Part shown: positions 42,172-53,341 of the stretch, piece by piece
Layout of the letters: each line of letters begins with the position of its first letter
How positions within the stretch are numbered: the first letter of the stretch is position 1
Assembly: GCA_035578155.1 (NCBI GenBank)
Contig: JAPWDM010000008.1
Coordinates: 4,485,347-4,549,346 of the forward strand
Length of the DNA: 64,000 bases
Direction: 5' to 3'
DNA from: Brachynemurus nebulosus
Lineage: Eukaryota; Arthropoda; Insecta; Neuroptera; Myrmeleontidae
Made by a program: the position numbers and the translations under genes
The notes under the pieces: model-generated
Databases searched by the model: none
Seen by the model: only the letters and a program-made list of their open reading frames with translations
What the model was told of the DNA's origin: nothing

Positions 42172-42593
42172 CATGTCCCTGTCACTCTCCGTTTAGTCTA
42201 TTATAAAAAAATGGACCGTTTTCTGACGTCGCTGTAACTAATATACCAGATGGCGTTGATTTACTGGGGGATAAAATTAGAGTCGAGACATGAGGTTTAA
42301 TAGTTCGCTATTTTTCATCTAAAATAAATTGGAAATAAATTAAATATTTAAAAAAATACTTTAATTCAACCTAGAAAGATTAATTAAATTAAAAAATTTT
42401 TAATTCTTCGTTAACACATAACTTGGTGACGATACTTTTGTGCTCAATCATGTGGTATTTAATTTTGACATCTATTTGATGAAAAATGCTCACAGGTCCC
42501 AACTCTATTTATTATACCCCCTATACCATTAGCGCCACGTAGCAAACTGTGACATGAAAAGGTCCGTCCTTGAAAACAAGTGGCAGGGACATG
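42172..42593 (-). mobile_element. P-like MITE, copy 4 (second of a tandem pair)
   Basis: Same orientation as copy 3 and separated from it by a single GTCTCAAC; a third GTCTCAAC follows at 42594-42601. It has lost a 9-bp GTAGCAAAC repeat unit and has several substitutions relative to copy 3. Confidence 0.92.
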
Positions 42594-42857
42594 GTCTCAA
42601 CACGACTGTACTTTATGTAGTGGGGATAAAATATGAAAGTACAGAAACCACTTCCTACAGCTTAAAGAATTAGAATAAGTTATTCGATGATATTTTAATT
42701 TTTAAACATCAAATACTAACTTAAAATATTCAAAATCACTATTTATTTTTTTTAAATTTATGTACAATCATTTTCGTTAACATGATTAATAAATTTAAAA
42801 ATTAAAATTTAAGAGTGAAAGAAAAAAGCAGGAACTCTGAAGTCACTGCTAATTTCT

Positions 42858-43288
42858 TGTTGTGTCCGGAGGTAGCCGCGGTTTAAATAAAAGTAGTATT
42901 TAATAAATTAGGTTATCACGTACCTTTTATATTTTGGCGCTAGTTCACAGTCGTAAGTAAAACACCTTAATCTGGTTGTAGCACTATTAACACACTAGTT
43001 TATACACAAAATATATTTAGTTAATATTTGCAGTAGTTATTAGGTAGTTATTAAGCCTTTATTAGTAGAAGCAGTTTATATTAGAAGTTTAGCAGTAACA
43101 CACACTTGTAATAATATTTAAGCAGAAACCATCTTGTATCTTCACTGCATTGAAGTCACTGTTGCGCACTAACTTTTACAGGGAAAATCGCATACATCTT
43201 TGATGTTGTGCTTTTGGACACAAGTAGCGACATCTATGACGTAGATGTCGAAGTAAGGAACACTCATTAGCGGTTTGAGTACACAACA
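42858..43288 (-). repeat. 3' LTR of the Mag-like element
   Basis: 431 bp, apparently identical to 47569-47999. The polypurine tract GGGGGAGAAGG (minus strand, 43289-43299) abuts it. Confidence 0.95.
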
Positions 43289-43430
43289 CCTTCTCCCCCT
43301 GAAGTGATGCCTGGGGTTTTGCAGAACTTATAGTAGAAGTTGCAGTAGTTTTAGATGCAGCAGTAAAAGTAGTAGGTATAGCAGTAGTAGTAGAAATAGT
43401 AGAAGTAGAAGTAGTAGTAGTATCCATGGT

Positions 43431-46400
43431 TTAATAATATTCCCTGTAACGAGTTGGCGGTAGAAGTTGACTTCGTCGCCGTAGTGTCATTTGGCTGGCA
43501 GTTTCCGTATTTTTTGAAGCTTCTGGAGGTTGGGTGACATCAGACGTAAGTAGTTCTGGCATTATTAGCGTCGGTTTTTGAAGAATAGGTTTCAGTTGGT
43601 TTCGATGTTTACGCCTTTCTACGCCATCAACCATAACGATCCAAATATTTTTTGATATTCGTCGTAGTACCTTCCCCTCCCTCCAAGACCAAGAAGTATT
43701 TGATTTGTACATTTTTACAAAAACTCGTTGACCAACTGAAATAAATTTTTCTTTTGTTCTCTTATTGTAGTTTCTTTCTTTATTCTTGGCATATTTTTTA
43801 GAAATAATTTTTGAATTTGGATGAAGTAAATCAAGAAGAGTTCTTAACTGACGTTTGAAAAATCGTTCAGCAGGAGTAGCATTTGTAGCTGGATGTTCTG
43901 TATTTCTATACCGAAGTAGGAAGTCTTGAATGGCTTCAATTGTAGGTGCAGTGTTATGAAGTATTTTCTTCATTGCCATTTTGAAAGTTTGGACGTTTCG
44001 TTCAGCGAGCCCATTACTCATTGGAGAGTATGCAGGAGTTAAAGTAAGTTTTATGCCAAGTCTTTTGCAAAAGTTACGAAATTCAAAAGAAGTGAACCCA
44101 GTTGCATTGTCACAAACTATTTCTTCGACAATGCCATATTTAGAAAATAAATTTTTTAGAACTGAGATAGTAGTTGTAGAACTTGTGTCACTGACACGAA
44201 TGACCTCTGGCCATCTAGAGTATGAATCAATAATGATAAGGAATAGTTGATTGTGGAATGGTCCACAATGGTCCATGTGGATACGGGACCATGGAGAATT
44301 AGAAGGATGCCAATTTCCTAGTGGCACTTTTACTGGATTCTTTTCGACTGCGGCACAGGCAGTGCAGTTATTTGCAAGATTTTCGATCTCTTGGTTGAGT
44401 TCAGGCCACCAGAAGTATCTTCGTGCTTCACTTTTCATACGAACGATACCCTGATGGGTAGCATGTAGGTACTGAAGAAGTTGAGGTCTGAATTTTGAAG
44501 GAATGATAGTTCGAATACCCCATAGAAGACATTCATTGTGAATACTAATTTCGTTACGAATTTTGAAGTAAGGCTCTAACTCAGAAGTTTGTAGGAACTT
44601 TGGCCACCCAGTAAGTACAGCTTCTTTTAATTTTTTAAAAGTAGGGTCAGTAGCGGTCTCTTTGGCAATATCGTGTGCAGTAATAGGAAGTTCCTGCTGA
44701 ATTTGTTCCTGAATTTGGAACACAACGCTATGCATGCTGTAATCATGTTCATCGAAGTTTTTATCTTCACCTTCAGGTAGACGTGAAAGACCATCGGCAT
44801 GACCCAATTTGGTAGTAGGTACGTACTCAATTTTAAATTGGTAACCCATTAGAAATATAGCCCATCGCTGAATTCGATTTGCAGTAGTCACGGGAATACC
44901 CTTTTTTGAACCGAAGATTTGAAGTAGACTTTTGTGATCGGTTTGTAGAAGAAATTCGCGACCCCACAAATATTGATGAAATTTACGTATAGCATAAACA
45001 ACACCAAGAGCTTCTCTTTCTACTTGAGCATATCTCTTTTCGGCATCGGTCAGAGTCTTTGAAGCATAAGCAATTACCTTTTCTGAACCGTCGGGATATC
45101 TATGGAAAAGTACAGCTCCAAGGCCGATCGAGCTTGCATCTGTAGCAAGAATTATGGGTACATTTGGGTCGTAGTGAGCTAAGTAGTTTGGAGATATAAG
45201 AGCCTCTTTTATTTTGTTTAAAGATATTTCACACTCAGTTGACCAAAACCAGGGTACATTCTTTTTTCGAAGACGATTAAGCGGATATAGAAGTTCAGAG
45301 AAGTGACTGATAAATTTCGAGTAGTAGACCACCATACCAATGAAACTCTCTAACTCTTTCAGATTGGTTGGACGCTTCATATTAATTATCGCTGAAGTTT
45401 TACGGGGTGATTTATGGATACCATCCTTATCTACTATAAACCCCAAAAATTCTAAGGAGTCCTGGAAGAAGTGCGATTTAGAAGATTTGATACGAAAACC
45501 AAATTCGCGTATTCGTTGAAGTACAGCAGCTAGATTATGTAAATGTTCAGAAGAATTACGACCTGTGACAATAATGTCATCTAGGTACCACGCGACACCT
45601 GGTAGTCCTTGTAGCATTTGATCCATTACTTTCTGGTAGATCATGGGACTTGAAGCAACCCCGAATGGAAGTCTTGTATAACGTAGTAATCCCTTATGTG
45701 TATTTATTACCAATAATTTTTTGCTCTCCTCATCAACTTCTATTTGTAAGTACGCATCTGAAAAGTCAATAACAGTAAATTGTTGACCACCATTTAGAGC
45801 AGCAAAAATACTATCAGTTGTAGGAAGTGGGTAGTGAGGGACTTGAAGAGACTGATTCAATCCAGTACTAAAATCAGCGCAGATTCGGACCTGTCCATTT
45901 GGTTTACGAACAGCCACAATTGGAGAACTCCACTCGCTATGATCGACTGGTTCTAGAACGTTTTGTGAAATTAACCGATTCAGTTCTTGTTCCACTAATT
46001 CACGTGTAGCAAAAGGTAGTGGTCGGGCCTTACGAAAAACAGGAACGGCATCAGGTTTCAAATATAAATGGGCTTTAAACTTTTTACAATGACCCAAACC
46101 ATCTTGAAAAAGATCGGCGTACTCATTTAATAACCCCTGTAGAGTAGAAGAATTTGAAGAATTTGAAGTAACCGAAGTGCCCGTATCAGAATTTTGTAAA
46201 AATACGGCTAAAATAGAAGATTTGTCACGAAATTGACGTAGACAGTGTGAGTCGAGCTTTAGATTGTCAATCCAATCACGACCTAACACATTATTAGTAG
46301 TGCCAGTAGCAAAAAATAATTTTAAAGTAGTGCATGTCCCATTGAAACAAACATTTACCATGCTTTCTCCAAGCAAAGAAATATTATGACCAGAATAACT

Positions 46401-47495
46401 GGCTAACGACATGGAAGTAGCATCTAAATTTGGACGACCTAATAAATTGTAACAATTTTCATTTACTATTGTAGAACAAGACCCAGTATCTAATTCAAAA
46501 TTAATTAATTTGTTATTTACCAGTACAGGAACCATATATTTAGGAGTATTTTGATTATTCTGCACCTGTAGTACGTCAAATTTGGAAGTAGTCGGAGCAA
46601 TATAATGTGTGTTTGAGCGCCTAGATTTTGTAGTTTTCACTGTAGCCGAAGTATCTGTAGCATTTGAAGCATGTGGCATTTTTCCCCCTTTTGAAGAAGA
46701 TCGGCACACGGTAGAAATATGACCTTTCAAGCCACAAATTCTGCAAACAGCTGATCTGAATTTACAATTTTTTCGTAAGTGTTTTCCTCCACAGGAATCA
46801 CACGGAGTAATTGTAGAATTATTAGAAGTAAATTTCGAAGTATTTTTGAAATTAGATTTTTTATATTTAGAAATTTTTTGCACGGAATTGTCTTGTGCAG
46901 AAGTAGAATTTGAAGTAACGTTAGTATTTATCAGCTGTTCCAAAATTTTAGCCTTTTCGATAATATCATCTAATTTATTGTAGTCTGTTTGTAGTAGATT
47001 TTTCCGTATTTCATTGTTATGAATACCAATGACAAATGCTGTTACTAAAGCATCTTGGAGGAAGTTTGAGGGGAAACGACAATTTGTACTTAATTCTTTT
47101 AATTTATTGCCAAAATCTTGGATCGACTCCGTTTGTGTCTGTCGGCACGTGAAAAATTTATACCGTTCAGCGCATTTAAATGTAACCGTTTTATAATTAT
47201 TTTGCAACTTTTCTTTTAATTGTTCGTACGTGAACTTTGAAGGAGTGTCCGGTTTACATAAAGAAATTAATGTTTGAAGAGGTTTTGCTGTAAGTGAATC
47301 TATCAGCAAAGCACGTTTCAAGGTAGCATTTTCAATTTGGTTTAATACCAAGTAGTTATCGAATTTGACCAAAAATGTTTCAAAATCGATCTTATCCGGA
47401 TCAAATTCGACATTTTTATGAATCTTGAAACTATCTGAAGTTTTATTATCAACAGAATCTAACGAAGTATTTGCGCTGTCTGTTTTTGGCGGCAT
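43431..47495 (-). CDS. gag-pol: Gag-Pol polyprotein of the Mag-like element
   Basis: 1354 residues in one intact frame (M-P-P-K-T-D). The Gag part has two zinc knuckles at about 232 (C-D-S-C...H...C) and 251 (C-R-I-C...H...C). Protease D-T-G-S at 336-339. Reverse transcriptase with I-C-A-D-F and Y-L-D-D at 637-640. RNase H with A-T-D-A-S-S and T-D-H-K. Integrase with H-x-H and C-x2-C finger and D1075, D1129, E1165 (D-D35-E). There is no env. The single frame for gag and pol and the zinc knuckles fit the Mag lineage (K02A2.6-like proteins). All catalytic motifs are present, so the protein could be functional. Confidence 0.95.
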   Translation of the reverse strand: MPPKTDSANTSLDSVDNKTSDSFKIHKNVEFDPDKIDFETFLVKFDNYLVLNQIENATLKRALLIDSLTAKPLQTLISLCKPDTPSKFTYEQLKEKLQNNYKTVTFKCAERYKFFTCRQTQTESIQDFGNKLKELSTNCRFPSNFLQDALVTAFVIGIHNNEIRKNLLQTDYNKLDDIIEKAKILEQLINTNVTSNSTSAQDNSVQKISKYKKSNFKNTSKFTSNNSTITPCDSCGGKHLRKNCKFRSAVCRICGLKGHISTVCRSSSKGGKMPHASNATDTSATVKTTKSRRSNTHYIAPTTSKFDVLQVQNNQNTPKYMVPVLVNNKLINFELDTGSCSTIVNENCYNLLGRPNLDATSMSLASYSGHNISLLGESMVNVCFNGTCTTLKLFFATGTTNNVLGRDWIDNLKLDSHCLRQFRDKSSILAVFLQNSDTGTSVTSNSSNSSTLQGLLNEYADLFQDGLGHCKKFKAHLYLKPDAVPVFRKARPLPFATRELVEQELNRLISQNVLEPVDHSEWSSPIVAVRKPNGQVRICADFSTGLNQSLQVPHYPLPTTDSIFAALNGGQQFTVIDFSDAYLQIEVDEESKKLLVINTHKGLLRYTRLPFGVASSPMIYQKVMDQMLQGLPGVAWYLDDIIVTGRNSSEHLHNLAAVLQRIREFGFRIKSSKSHFFQDSLEFLGFIVDKDGIHKSPRKTSAIINMKRPTNLKELESFIGMVVYYSKFISHFSELLYPLNRLRKKNVPWFWSTECEISLNKIKEALISPNYLAHYDPNVPIILATDASSIGLGAVLFHRYPDGSEKVIAYASKTLTDAEKRYAQVEREALGVVYAIRKFHQYLWGREFLLQTDHKSLLQIFGSKKGIPVTTANRIQRWAIFLMGYQFKIEYVPTTKLGHADGLSRLPEGEDKNFDEHDYSMHSVVFQIQEQIQQELPITAHDIAKETATDPTFKKLKEAVLTGWPKFLQTSELEPYFKIRNEISIHNECLLWGIRTIIPSKFRPQLLQYLHATHQGIVRMKSEARRYFWWPELNQEIENLANNCTACAAVEKNPVKVPLGNWHPSNSPWSRIHMDHCGPFHNQLFLIIIDSYSRWPEVIRVSDTSSTTTISVLKNLFSKYGIVEEIVCDNATGFTSFEFRNFCKRLGIKLTLTPAYSPMSNGLAERNVQTFKMAMKKILHNTAPTIEAIQDFLLRYRNTEHPATNATPAERFFKRQLRTLLDLLHPNSKIISKKYAKNKERNYNKRTKEKFISVGQRVFVKMYKSNTSWSWREGKVLRRISKNIWIVMVDGVERRKHRNQLKPILQKPTLIMPELLTSDVTQPPEASKNTETASQMTLRRRSQLLPPTRYREYY

Positions 47496-47543
47496 TTTGT
47501 ATGTAGTAGAAGAAATGAAAACACACGAAAATGTTTTTTAATT

Positions 47544-47562
47544 CCGTTTTTCTCGTCGCCAA
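47544..47562 (-). other. Primer-binding site of the Mag-like element
   Basis: On the minus strand TTGGCGACGAGAAAAACGG begins a few bases inside the 5' LTR. The T-G-G-C-G-A-C-G-A-G start would pair with a tRNA ending CTCGTCGCCA; the tRNA was not identified. Confidence 0.6.
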
Positions 47563-47568
47563 GTTTTT

Positions 47569-47999
47569 TGTTGTGTCCGGAGGTAGCCGCGGTTTAAATA
47601 AAAGTAGTATTTAATAAATTAGGTTATCACGTACCTTTTATATTTTGGCGCTAGTTCACAGTCGTAAGTAAAACACCTTAATCTGGTTGTAGCACTATTA
47701 ACACACTAGTTTATACACAAAATATATTTAGTTAATATTTGCAGTAGTTATTAGGTAGTTATTAAGCCTTTATTAGTAGAAGCAGTTTATATTAGAAGTT
47801 TAGCAGTAACACACACTTGTAATAATATTTAAGCAGAAACCATCTTGTATCTTCACTGCATTGAAGTCACTGTTGCGCACTAACTTTTACAGGGAAAATC
47901 GCATACATCTTTGATGTTGTGCTTTTGGACACAAGTAGCGACATCTATGACGTAGATGTCGAAGTAAGGAACACTCATTAGCGGTTTGAGTACACAACA
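47569..47999 (-). repeat. 5' LTR of the Mag-like element
   Basis: 431 bp, apparently identical to the 3' LTR, flanked by TTTCT. Confidence 0.95.
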
Positions 48000-48114
48000 T
48001 TTCTACATTTACCTACCGGAGGGGAAGTGACTAACTAATTGAAATTTTGTGTGTACAGGAACGACTTGCTACATTTTTCTTCAAATGCATTTACATTCCT
48101 ACTGGTACCGAAAC

Positions 48115-48203
48115 ATAAAATTTAAAATGTTTGTAAAATCAAAACGCAACATCAAAAGTTGATGGAATTTTACTCGGTGATTAAGAAAGGCGAACTTTTT
48201 ATA
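48115..48203 (+). pseudogene. Relic of a zinc-finger gene 3' flank
   Basis: AAATGTTTGTAAAATCAAAA, CATCAAAAGTTGATGGAATT and ACTCGGTGATTAAGAAAG match the 3' flanks of genes C, D and F. No finger precedes it. It suggests a lost family member between E and F. Confidence 0.7.
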
Positions 48204-48205
48204 TG

Positions 48206-48610
48206 AAACTAGTTTTTGCCCAGGGCTTCGCTCGCGTGGCTTTTGAATTTATGACATCTAGTTAAATCGTATAAAGTCTACTTTCATCGCGTCACTGTTG
48301 AGAACTGTAACTTTTTTCTTGGGAGTTTTCCCACAGAAATAAAATATTTTTCCCATCCTTTTTTTATATCATTTTAAATTTTAATATTTTCCCACGGGAA
48401 TGAAACTTCCCACAGGATTTAGATATTTTCCCGGGGTTAAAAATAACCTATGTTTATCGCTGTATATCATTCTTTCTGCTAACATGTATGCTAATCAATT
48501 GTCTGTTGTTATAATTTTAATAGTGTAAGATACATTTTCCCACGGAATTAAATATTTTCGCGAGATAAAAAGTAGCCTATAACCGTCTCTGTTCCGCTCA
48601 TCACTTGCTC
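48206..48610 (+). mobile_element. Fragment of an RTE-like LINE 3' region
   Basis: GCCCAGGGCTTCGCTCGCGT followed by repeated TTTTCCCACGGGAAT-like blocks (48320, 48390, 48537) and ATAAAAAGTAGCCTATAAC is a combination I know from 3' ends of RTE-type LINEs in insects. No reverse transcriptase is present. Confidence 0.5.
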
Positions 48611-49190
48611 CAGGACCATTGACCCTATCATAAATTATGACTGTCGACCTTTTTTTTTTTGCCCCTCACTTCAAAAATTTTTTAAATTTTCCTCCGCCCA
48701 AAAAAATTTCACCATTTTCGCGCCCCTCAAATTACGTCTTTGGCGCCCCTAAAATTATCCAGGGGGACACGTGCCCCCGCTACCCCCCACTAGATCCGGC
48801 CCCGAGTGCGCGTTCCCATATTTTTAATGAGACTTTGTAGTACAAGAAAATCCTTACAAATTCATCATATCTGTTATTGCATTTACTAGCTTACTCCCAC
48901 TTGACCACTTTTAAATAGTCGGTGTCAGATCTTACGCAATTTAATAAACAGTATCGTTTTGATTTTTTAAACTCATTTAAGACATTTAATGTTTAGTGAT
49001 ACATAGGTAAGTATTTGAATTATTTTCCTAACTAATAAATTGAATTCTGTAGACTGATGTTTTTGTAGATAAAAAAAATTCTAGGTGGCGTCTGTATTAG
49101 ACAAAAGTCTGAAAAACGGACGTAGAATCTCACTGTTATTAATTATTATGTCTTGAAAAATTATTTTTTGAACTAAAATAAGAATAAGAG
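48611..49190. other. No gene; contains a C-rich repeat fragment
   Basis: 48640-48800 has TTTGGCGCCCCTAAAATTAT and GGGGGACACGTGCCCCC, a motif type common in insect repeats. The rest is AT-rich. The ORF at 48637-48840 is a by-product. Confidence 0.4.
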
Positions 49191-49232
49191 GAAATTCGCT
49201 ATGTTATGCAGATGCTGCGACAGGGGTATTTT
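49191..49232. repeat. Copy of the block that ends gene A
   Basis: It matches 3981-4022 with one change. Here it lies in intergenic DNA followed by a short (TA) run. Confidence 0.7.
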
Positions 49233-49559
49233 GTATATATATATCGGTAGATTTTGTAATATTACTTTAGTCAAAAGGTTTTTGGAATTTTTTTCCTTAA
49301 ATAAATAGCTTATTTTCTCCAATAAATAGCGACTGATATATTATTAAGCTTATAAAAAGAGTTAAAGGAATCTAATATATACTTATTGTATAAAATATTG
49401 TATCAATTTAAATCAATAAACCATTTTTCATTCATTCATTCATAATATTACTTTCTTGTCGTACATAGGGTCCCCAAATATATAACTAGGGTCCTTAATT
49501 TGATAGATTAAATTTGAGCCCACTAACTGTCTAATCTCCCTACCACTAACTTTACGTAG

Positions 49560-49686
49560 GTTATTTTCTGTTAGTGAAAGGGGTGAAAGGTGTGCACGTC
49601 ACCCTAGCAGCCGTTTTAAGTATCGAGTGTAATTTCAAATTTGTGTATTGTATAAATAATGAAACTGTGTAAAAACAGAAATTAAA
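49560..49686 (+). promoter_or_regulatory. Promoter and leader of gene F
   Basis: Same blocks as gene D, with a small tandem duplication of GTGAAAGGG (49574-49591). TATAAATAATGAAACTGTG precedes the start codon. Confidence 0.5.
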
Positions 49687-52600
49687 ATGGAGAATTTCGT
49701 CAATGAATTTGGTTTTCATACAGTTTTAATTAAAGTGGCGAAAGATGAAGGGAATGAACCGGTCCATGAAACTGACCATACAAATAAAATTAAAGTGGAG
49801 AAAGATGAAGTGATTGGACCGAGCCATGAAAATTTTCACACATTTGAAATTAAAGTGGACGATGAAGCGTTTGAAAATAATTCAGTGTTATCATCAGAAA
49901 CAAAAGTTTTTGAACCGTCAACTAAATTGGCCCAAGAAAATAATAGTTTGACAGAAAAAGAAAACTTTACAGACTTACAAGAGCAAAATATAAAGCTGGT
50001 AAGTACCTATTAGATTTGAATTATAAATAACAGAATAAAATTATGCAAATTAATCAAAATACATACAATATTTTAGGAGTTAAGTGAATCTTTGATAGAT
50101 TCGAACGGTTTACACCGTTTACACACAGAAATCAAAATTGAACAAGATGAAGTAGATGAAGATCATTCCAGTGTTGATCAAAAACTATATCAGTGTGACA
50201 CATGTAATAAAACATTTACTACTTCAGGTAGTTTAAAAATACATAAAAGAACTCACAGTGGTGAAAAACCATATCAGTGTAATATGTGTACTAAAACATT
50301 TAATCAATCGAGTGCTTTAAAAATACATGAAATAATTCATAGTGGTGAAAGGCCATACGAATGTAATATATGTTTTAAAACATTTAATAATTTAAGTAAT
50401 TTAAAAAGACATGAAAGATTTCACAGTGATGAAAGACCATACAAGTGCAATATATGTACTAAAACATTTACTAATTTAACACACTTAAAAATACATGAAA
50501 GAACTCACAGTGGTGAAAAACCATATCAGTGTAATATTTGTTCTAAAGCATTTACCGAGTCAAGTAATTTAAGAAGACATGAAAGAATACATAGTGGTGA
50601 AAAACCATACAAATGTAATGTGTGTTCTAAAACATTTAACCAATCCAGTAGTTTAAAAATACATGAAATAATTCATAGTGGTGAAAAACCTTATAAATGT
50701 AATGTATGTTTTAAAACATTTAGTAATTTAAGTAATTTTAAAAAACATATGAGAGTGCACAGTGGTGAAAAACCTTACAAATGTAATACAAGTACGAAAG
50801 CTTTTACTTATTTACGTGATTTACAGGACCTGACTAGGGATGTCGTTTTTTAATCGATAAATCGAGAAATCGATTAATCGGAAGTATGGAAACCGATTTT
50901 TAATCGATTATTGATTTTGAGATCGATTCACACATCGATTTTTATTTTATGGAAATCGCGAAACGATTTTTTTTTTCAAAACATAAATTGCTTTTTTATT
51001 TATACTTTGCTATTTATTTATTAATTTAAATTTAAATTTATTATCGGTACTACGATTATTAAATTTTAAGCATCAAACGCATCAAATGCATATAATCAAA
51101 TGTCTATGCATCAAATCAAATTGTCAAAATTGACAAATTGACAACTGTACCATGTACAAAACAATAAAGTTTAGGCGGGAAATTTAAAACAAAACAAAAA
51201 ACTTTCATAATTTTTTTATCCCTTAATCTATAAAAAAAACTTCGTATGCAATTAAATAAAAACTTCTCAACATTTAGTAAAATTTAGATAATATTTATAC
51301 AATTATAGAGAAAGCAACGACAACTGCAAATGACTCATTCTCATAAATGTATCTCTTAGACAGACTCGTAATATAGCTATCTCTCACAGGATCTACTATC
51401 TAATATATTGAAAAAGGATAGTAGAAATTATAATATCTTTTATATGTGACAAAACTTTATTTTTGAAATGAGTCATTTTCTTTATATATAAATTTGACTT
51501 TAACATTTTTATATCAAATGAAAACAAAAATTGTCAACTTTGTTGTGATGTTGTGATTCATCTCTATACCACAGAATAAAATTCTAAAAAAATGTTGGTA
51601 ATTAAAGTATGTACACGCTTAATATTTTTCTTGTTAAAAGACTTCGAAAGTTAATCTTTCTGGATTATAAATTTTTACTTAAAAATTACCTCCACTTTTG
51701 CTACAGCAAATTTGAATCGATTTCTTGGAATCGATTTTGAATACAATCGATAATTTAAGTATCGATTCTTTTGTTGGCAATTACGAATCGATTCAATAAT
51801 CGATTTTTTTTTTTTAAAAACGACATCCCTAGACCTGACCTATGAAACTAACCATACAAATAAAGTGGAGAAAGATGAAGTGATTAAACCGAGCCACGAA
51901 AATTTTCGCACATTTGAAATTAAAGTGGAAAAAGATGAAATGAATGAATCGGGCCATGAAATTAATAGTAAATTTGAAATTAAAATGGAAATAGATGAAC
52001 CGTTTGAAATAAATAATTTAGTGTTATCAACAGAAACAAAAGTTTTTGAACCAATTAAATTGCCCCAGGAAAAAAGTAGTTTGCCAGATAAAAAAAACCT
52101 TACAGACTTACAAGAGCAAAATATAAAACTGGTAAGTATTAGATTTGGTTTAAAATAATAGAATAAAATTATGCAAATTAATCAAAATACTATATATTAT
52201 ATTTTAGGAATGGAGTGAATCTTTGCCAGATTTAAACAGTTTACATTCGGAAATCAAAATTGAAGATGATGAAGTAGATGAAGATCATTCAACAGATTTA
52301 ATAAAACATAAAATTGTACGTGTTGGCAAAAAACAATATCAGTGTGATACATGTAATAAAACATTTACTTATCCAAGTGATTTAAAAAGACATAAAAGAA
52401 TTCATAGTGGTGAAAAACCTTATGAATGTAATCAATGTTTTAAAACATTTACTACTTCAGGTAATTTAAAAATACATGAAGTAATTCACAGCGGTGAAAG
52501 ACCATATAAATGTAATGTGTGTTCTAAAACATTTAGCCACTCCACTGCTTTAAATAGACATTATAAAATGCAGTGTGGTGAAAAACTGGATAAATGTAAT

Positions 52601-53341
52601 ATATGTTTTAAAACATTTACTATTTCAAGTGATTTAAAAAAACATGTAAGAATTCACAGTGGTGAAAAACCATACAAGTGTAATATATGTTCAAAAACAT
52701 TTACTATTTCAAGTCATTTAAAAATACATGAAAGATTTCATAGTGGTGAAAAACCATACAAGTGTAATGTGTGTTCTAAAAAATTTACTACTTCATCTAT
52801 ATTGAAGACACATGAAATAATTCATAGTGGTGAAAGGCCATACAAGTGTAATGTGTGTTCTAAAACATTTAATGGTTTAAGTAATTTAAGAAGACATGAA
52901 CGAGTTCACAGTGATGAAGAACCATACAAGTGCAATATATGTACTAAAACATTTAATCATTTAACAAATTTAAAACAGCATGAAAGAGTTCACAGTGGTG
53001 AAAAACCATATCAGTGTAATATTTGTTCTAAAACATTTACTGATTCAAGTAATTTAAAAAGACACGAGAGAATACACAGTGGTGAAAAACCATATAAATG
53101 TAATGTGTGTACTAAAACATTTAACCAATCCAGTAGTTTAAAAATACATGAAATAATTCATAGTGGTGAAAAACTGTATAATTGTAACATATGTTTTAAA
53201 ACATTTACTTATTTAAGTAATTTAAAAATACATGAAAGAATACACAGCGGTGAAAAACCATACAAGTGTAATATATGTAAGAAAACTTTTACTTATTCAC
53301 GTGATTTAAAAAAACATAGAGCAATACATACAGGAAAATAG
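49687..53341 (+). pseudogene. Zinc-finger gene F: fused double gene interrupted by a hAT element
   Basis: Exon 1 is 49687-49998 (104 codons). The intron to 50076 has GTAAGTAC with 4 extra bases (CCTA). Exon 2 starts at 50077: I-K-I-E-Q, seven good C2H2 fingers and a ruined eighth. At 50835 a 997-bp hAT element enters; reading into it gives a stop after about five codons. Beyond it (51832-52131) the second acidic domain resumes in the frame seen in gene D, with I-K-V-E and I-K-M-E, and ends with donor GTAAGT. Exon 3 (52208-53341, 377 codons) has 12 fingers including the C2HC third one. As it stands the locus could give only a shortened seven-finger protein, unless the element is spliced out; the 3' exon could be used separately if it has its own promoter. 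Confidence 0.85.
50835..51831. mobile_element. hAT MITE inside exon 2 of gene F
   Basis: A perfect 8-bp GACCTGAC lies at 50827-50834 and 51832-51839. The TIRs TAGGGATGTCGTTTTT match exactly on both ends. Subterminal regions carry many AATCGATT palindromes. No transposase. The intact target sequence is seen in gene D near 21608-21622. Confidence 0.96.

Larger units (their letters stand above)
42858..47999 (-). mobile_element. Full-length Mag-like Ty3/gypsy retroelement
   Basis: Two 431-bp LTRs (42858-43288 and 47569-47999) look identical and begin TGTTGTG and end CACAACA. TTTCT lies on both sides (42853-42857 and 48000-48004). Internally it has a PBS, one long gag-pol frame and a polypurine tract, all reading on the minus strand. 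The structure suggests an element that moved very recently and may still be active. Confidence 0.97.

Noticed and set aside
43176..43427. Ser/Thr-rich ORF on minus beside gag-pol
   Set aside because: It comes from an imperfect AGT/AGA trinucleotide run and runs into the LTR; no family match.
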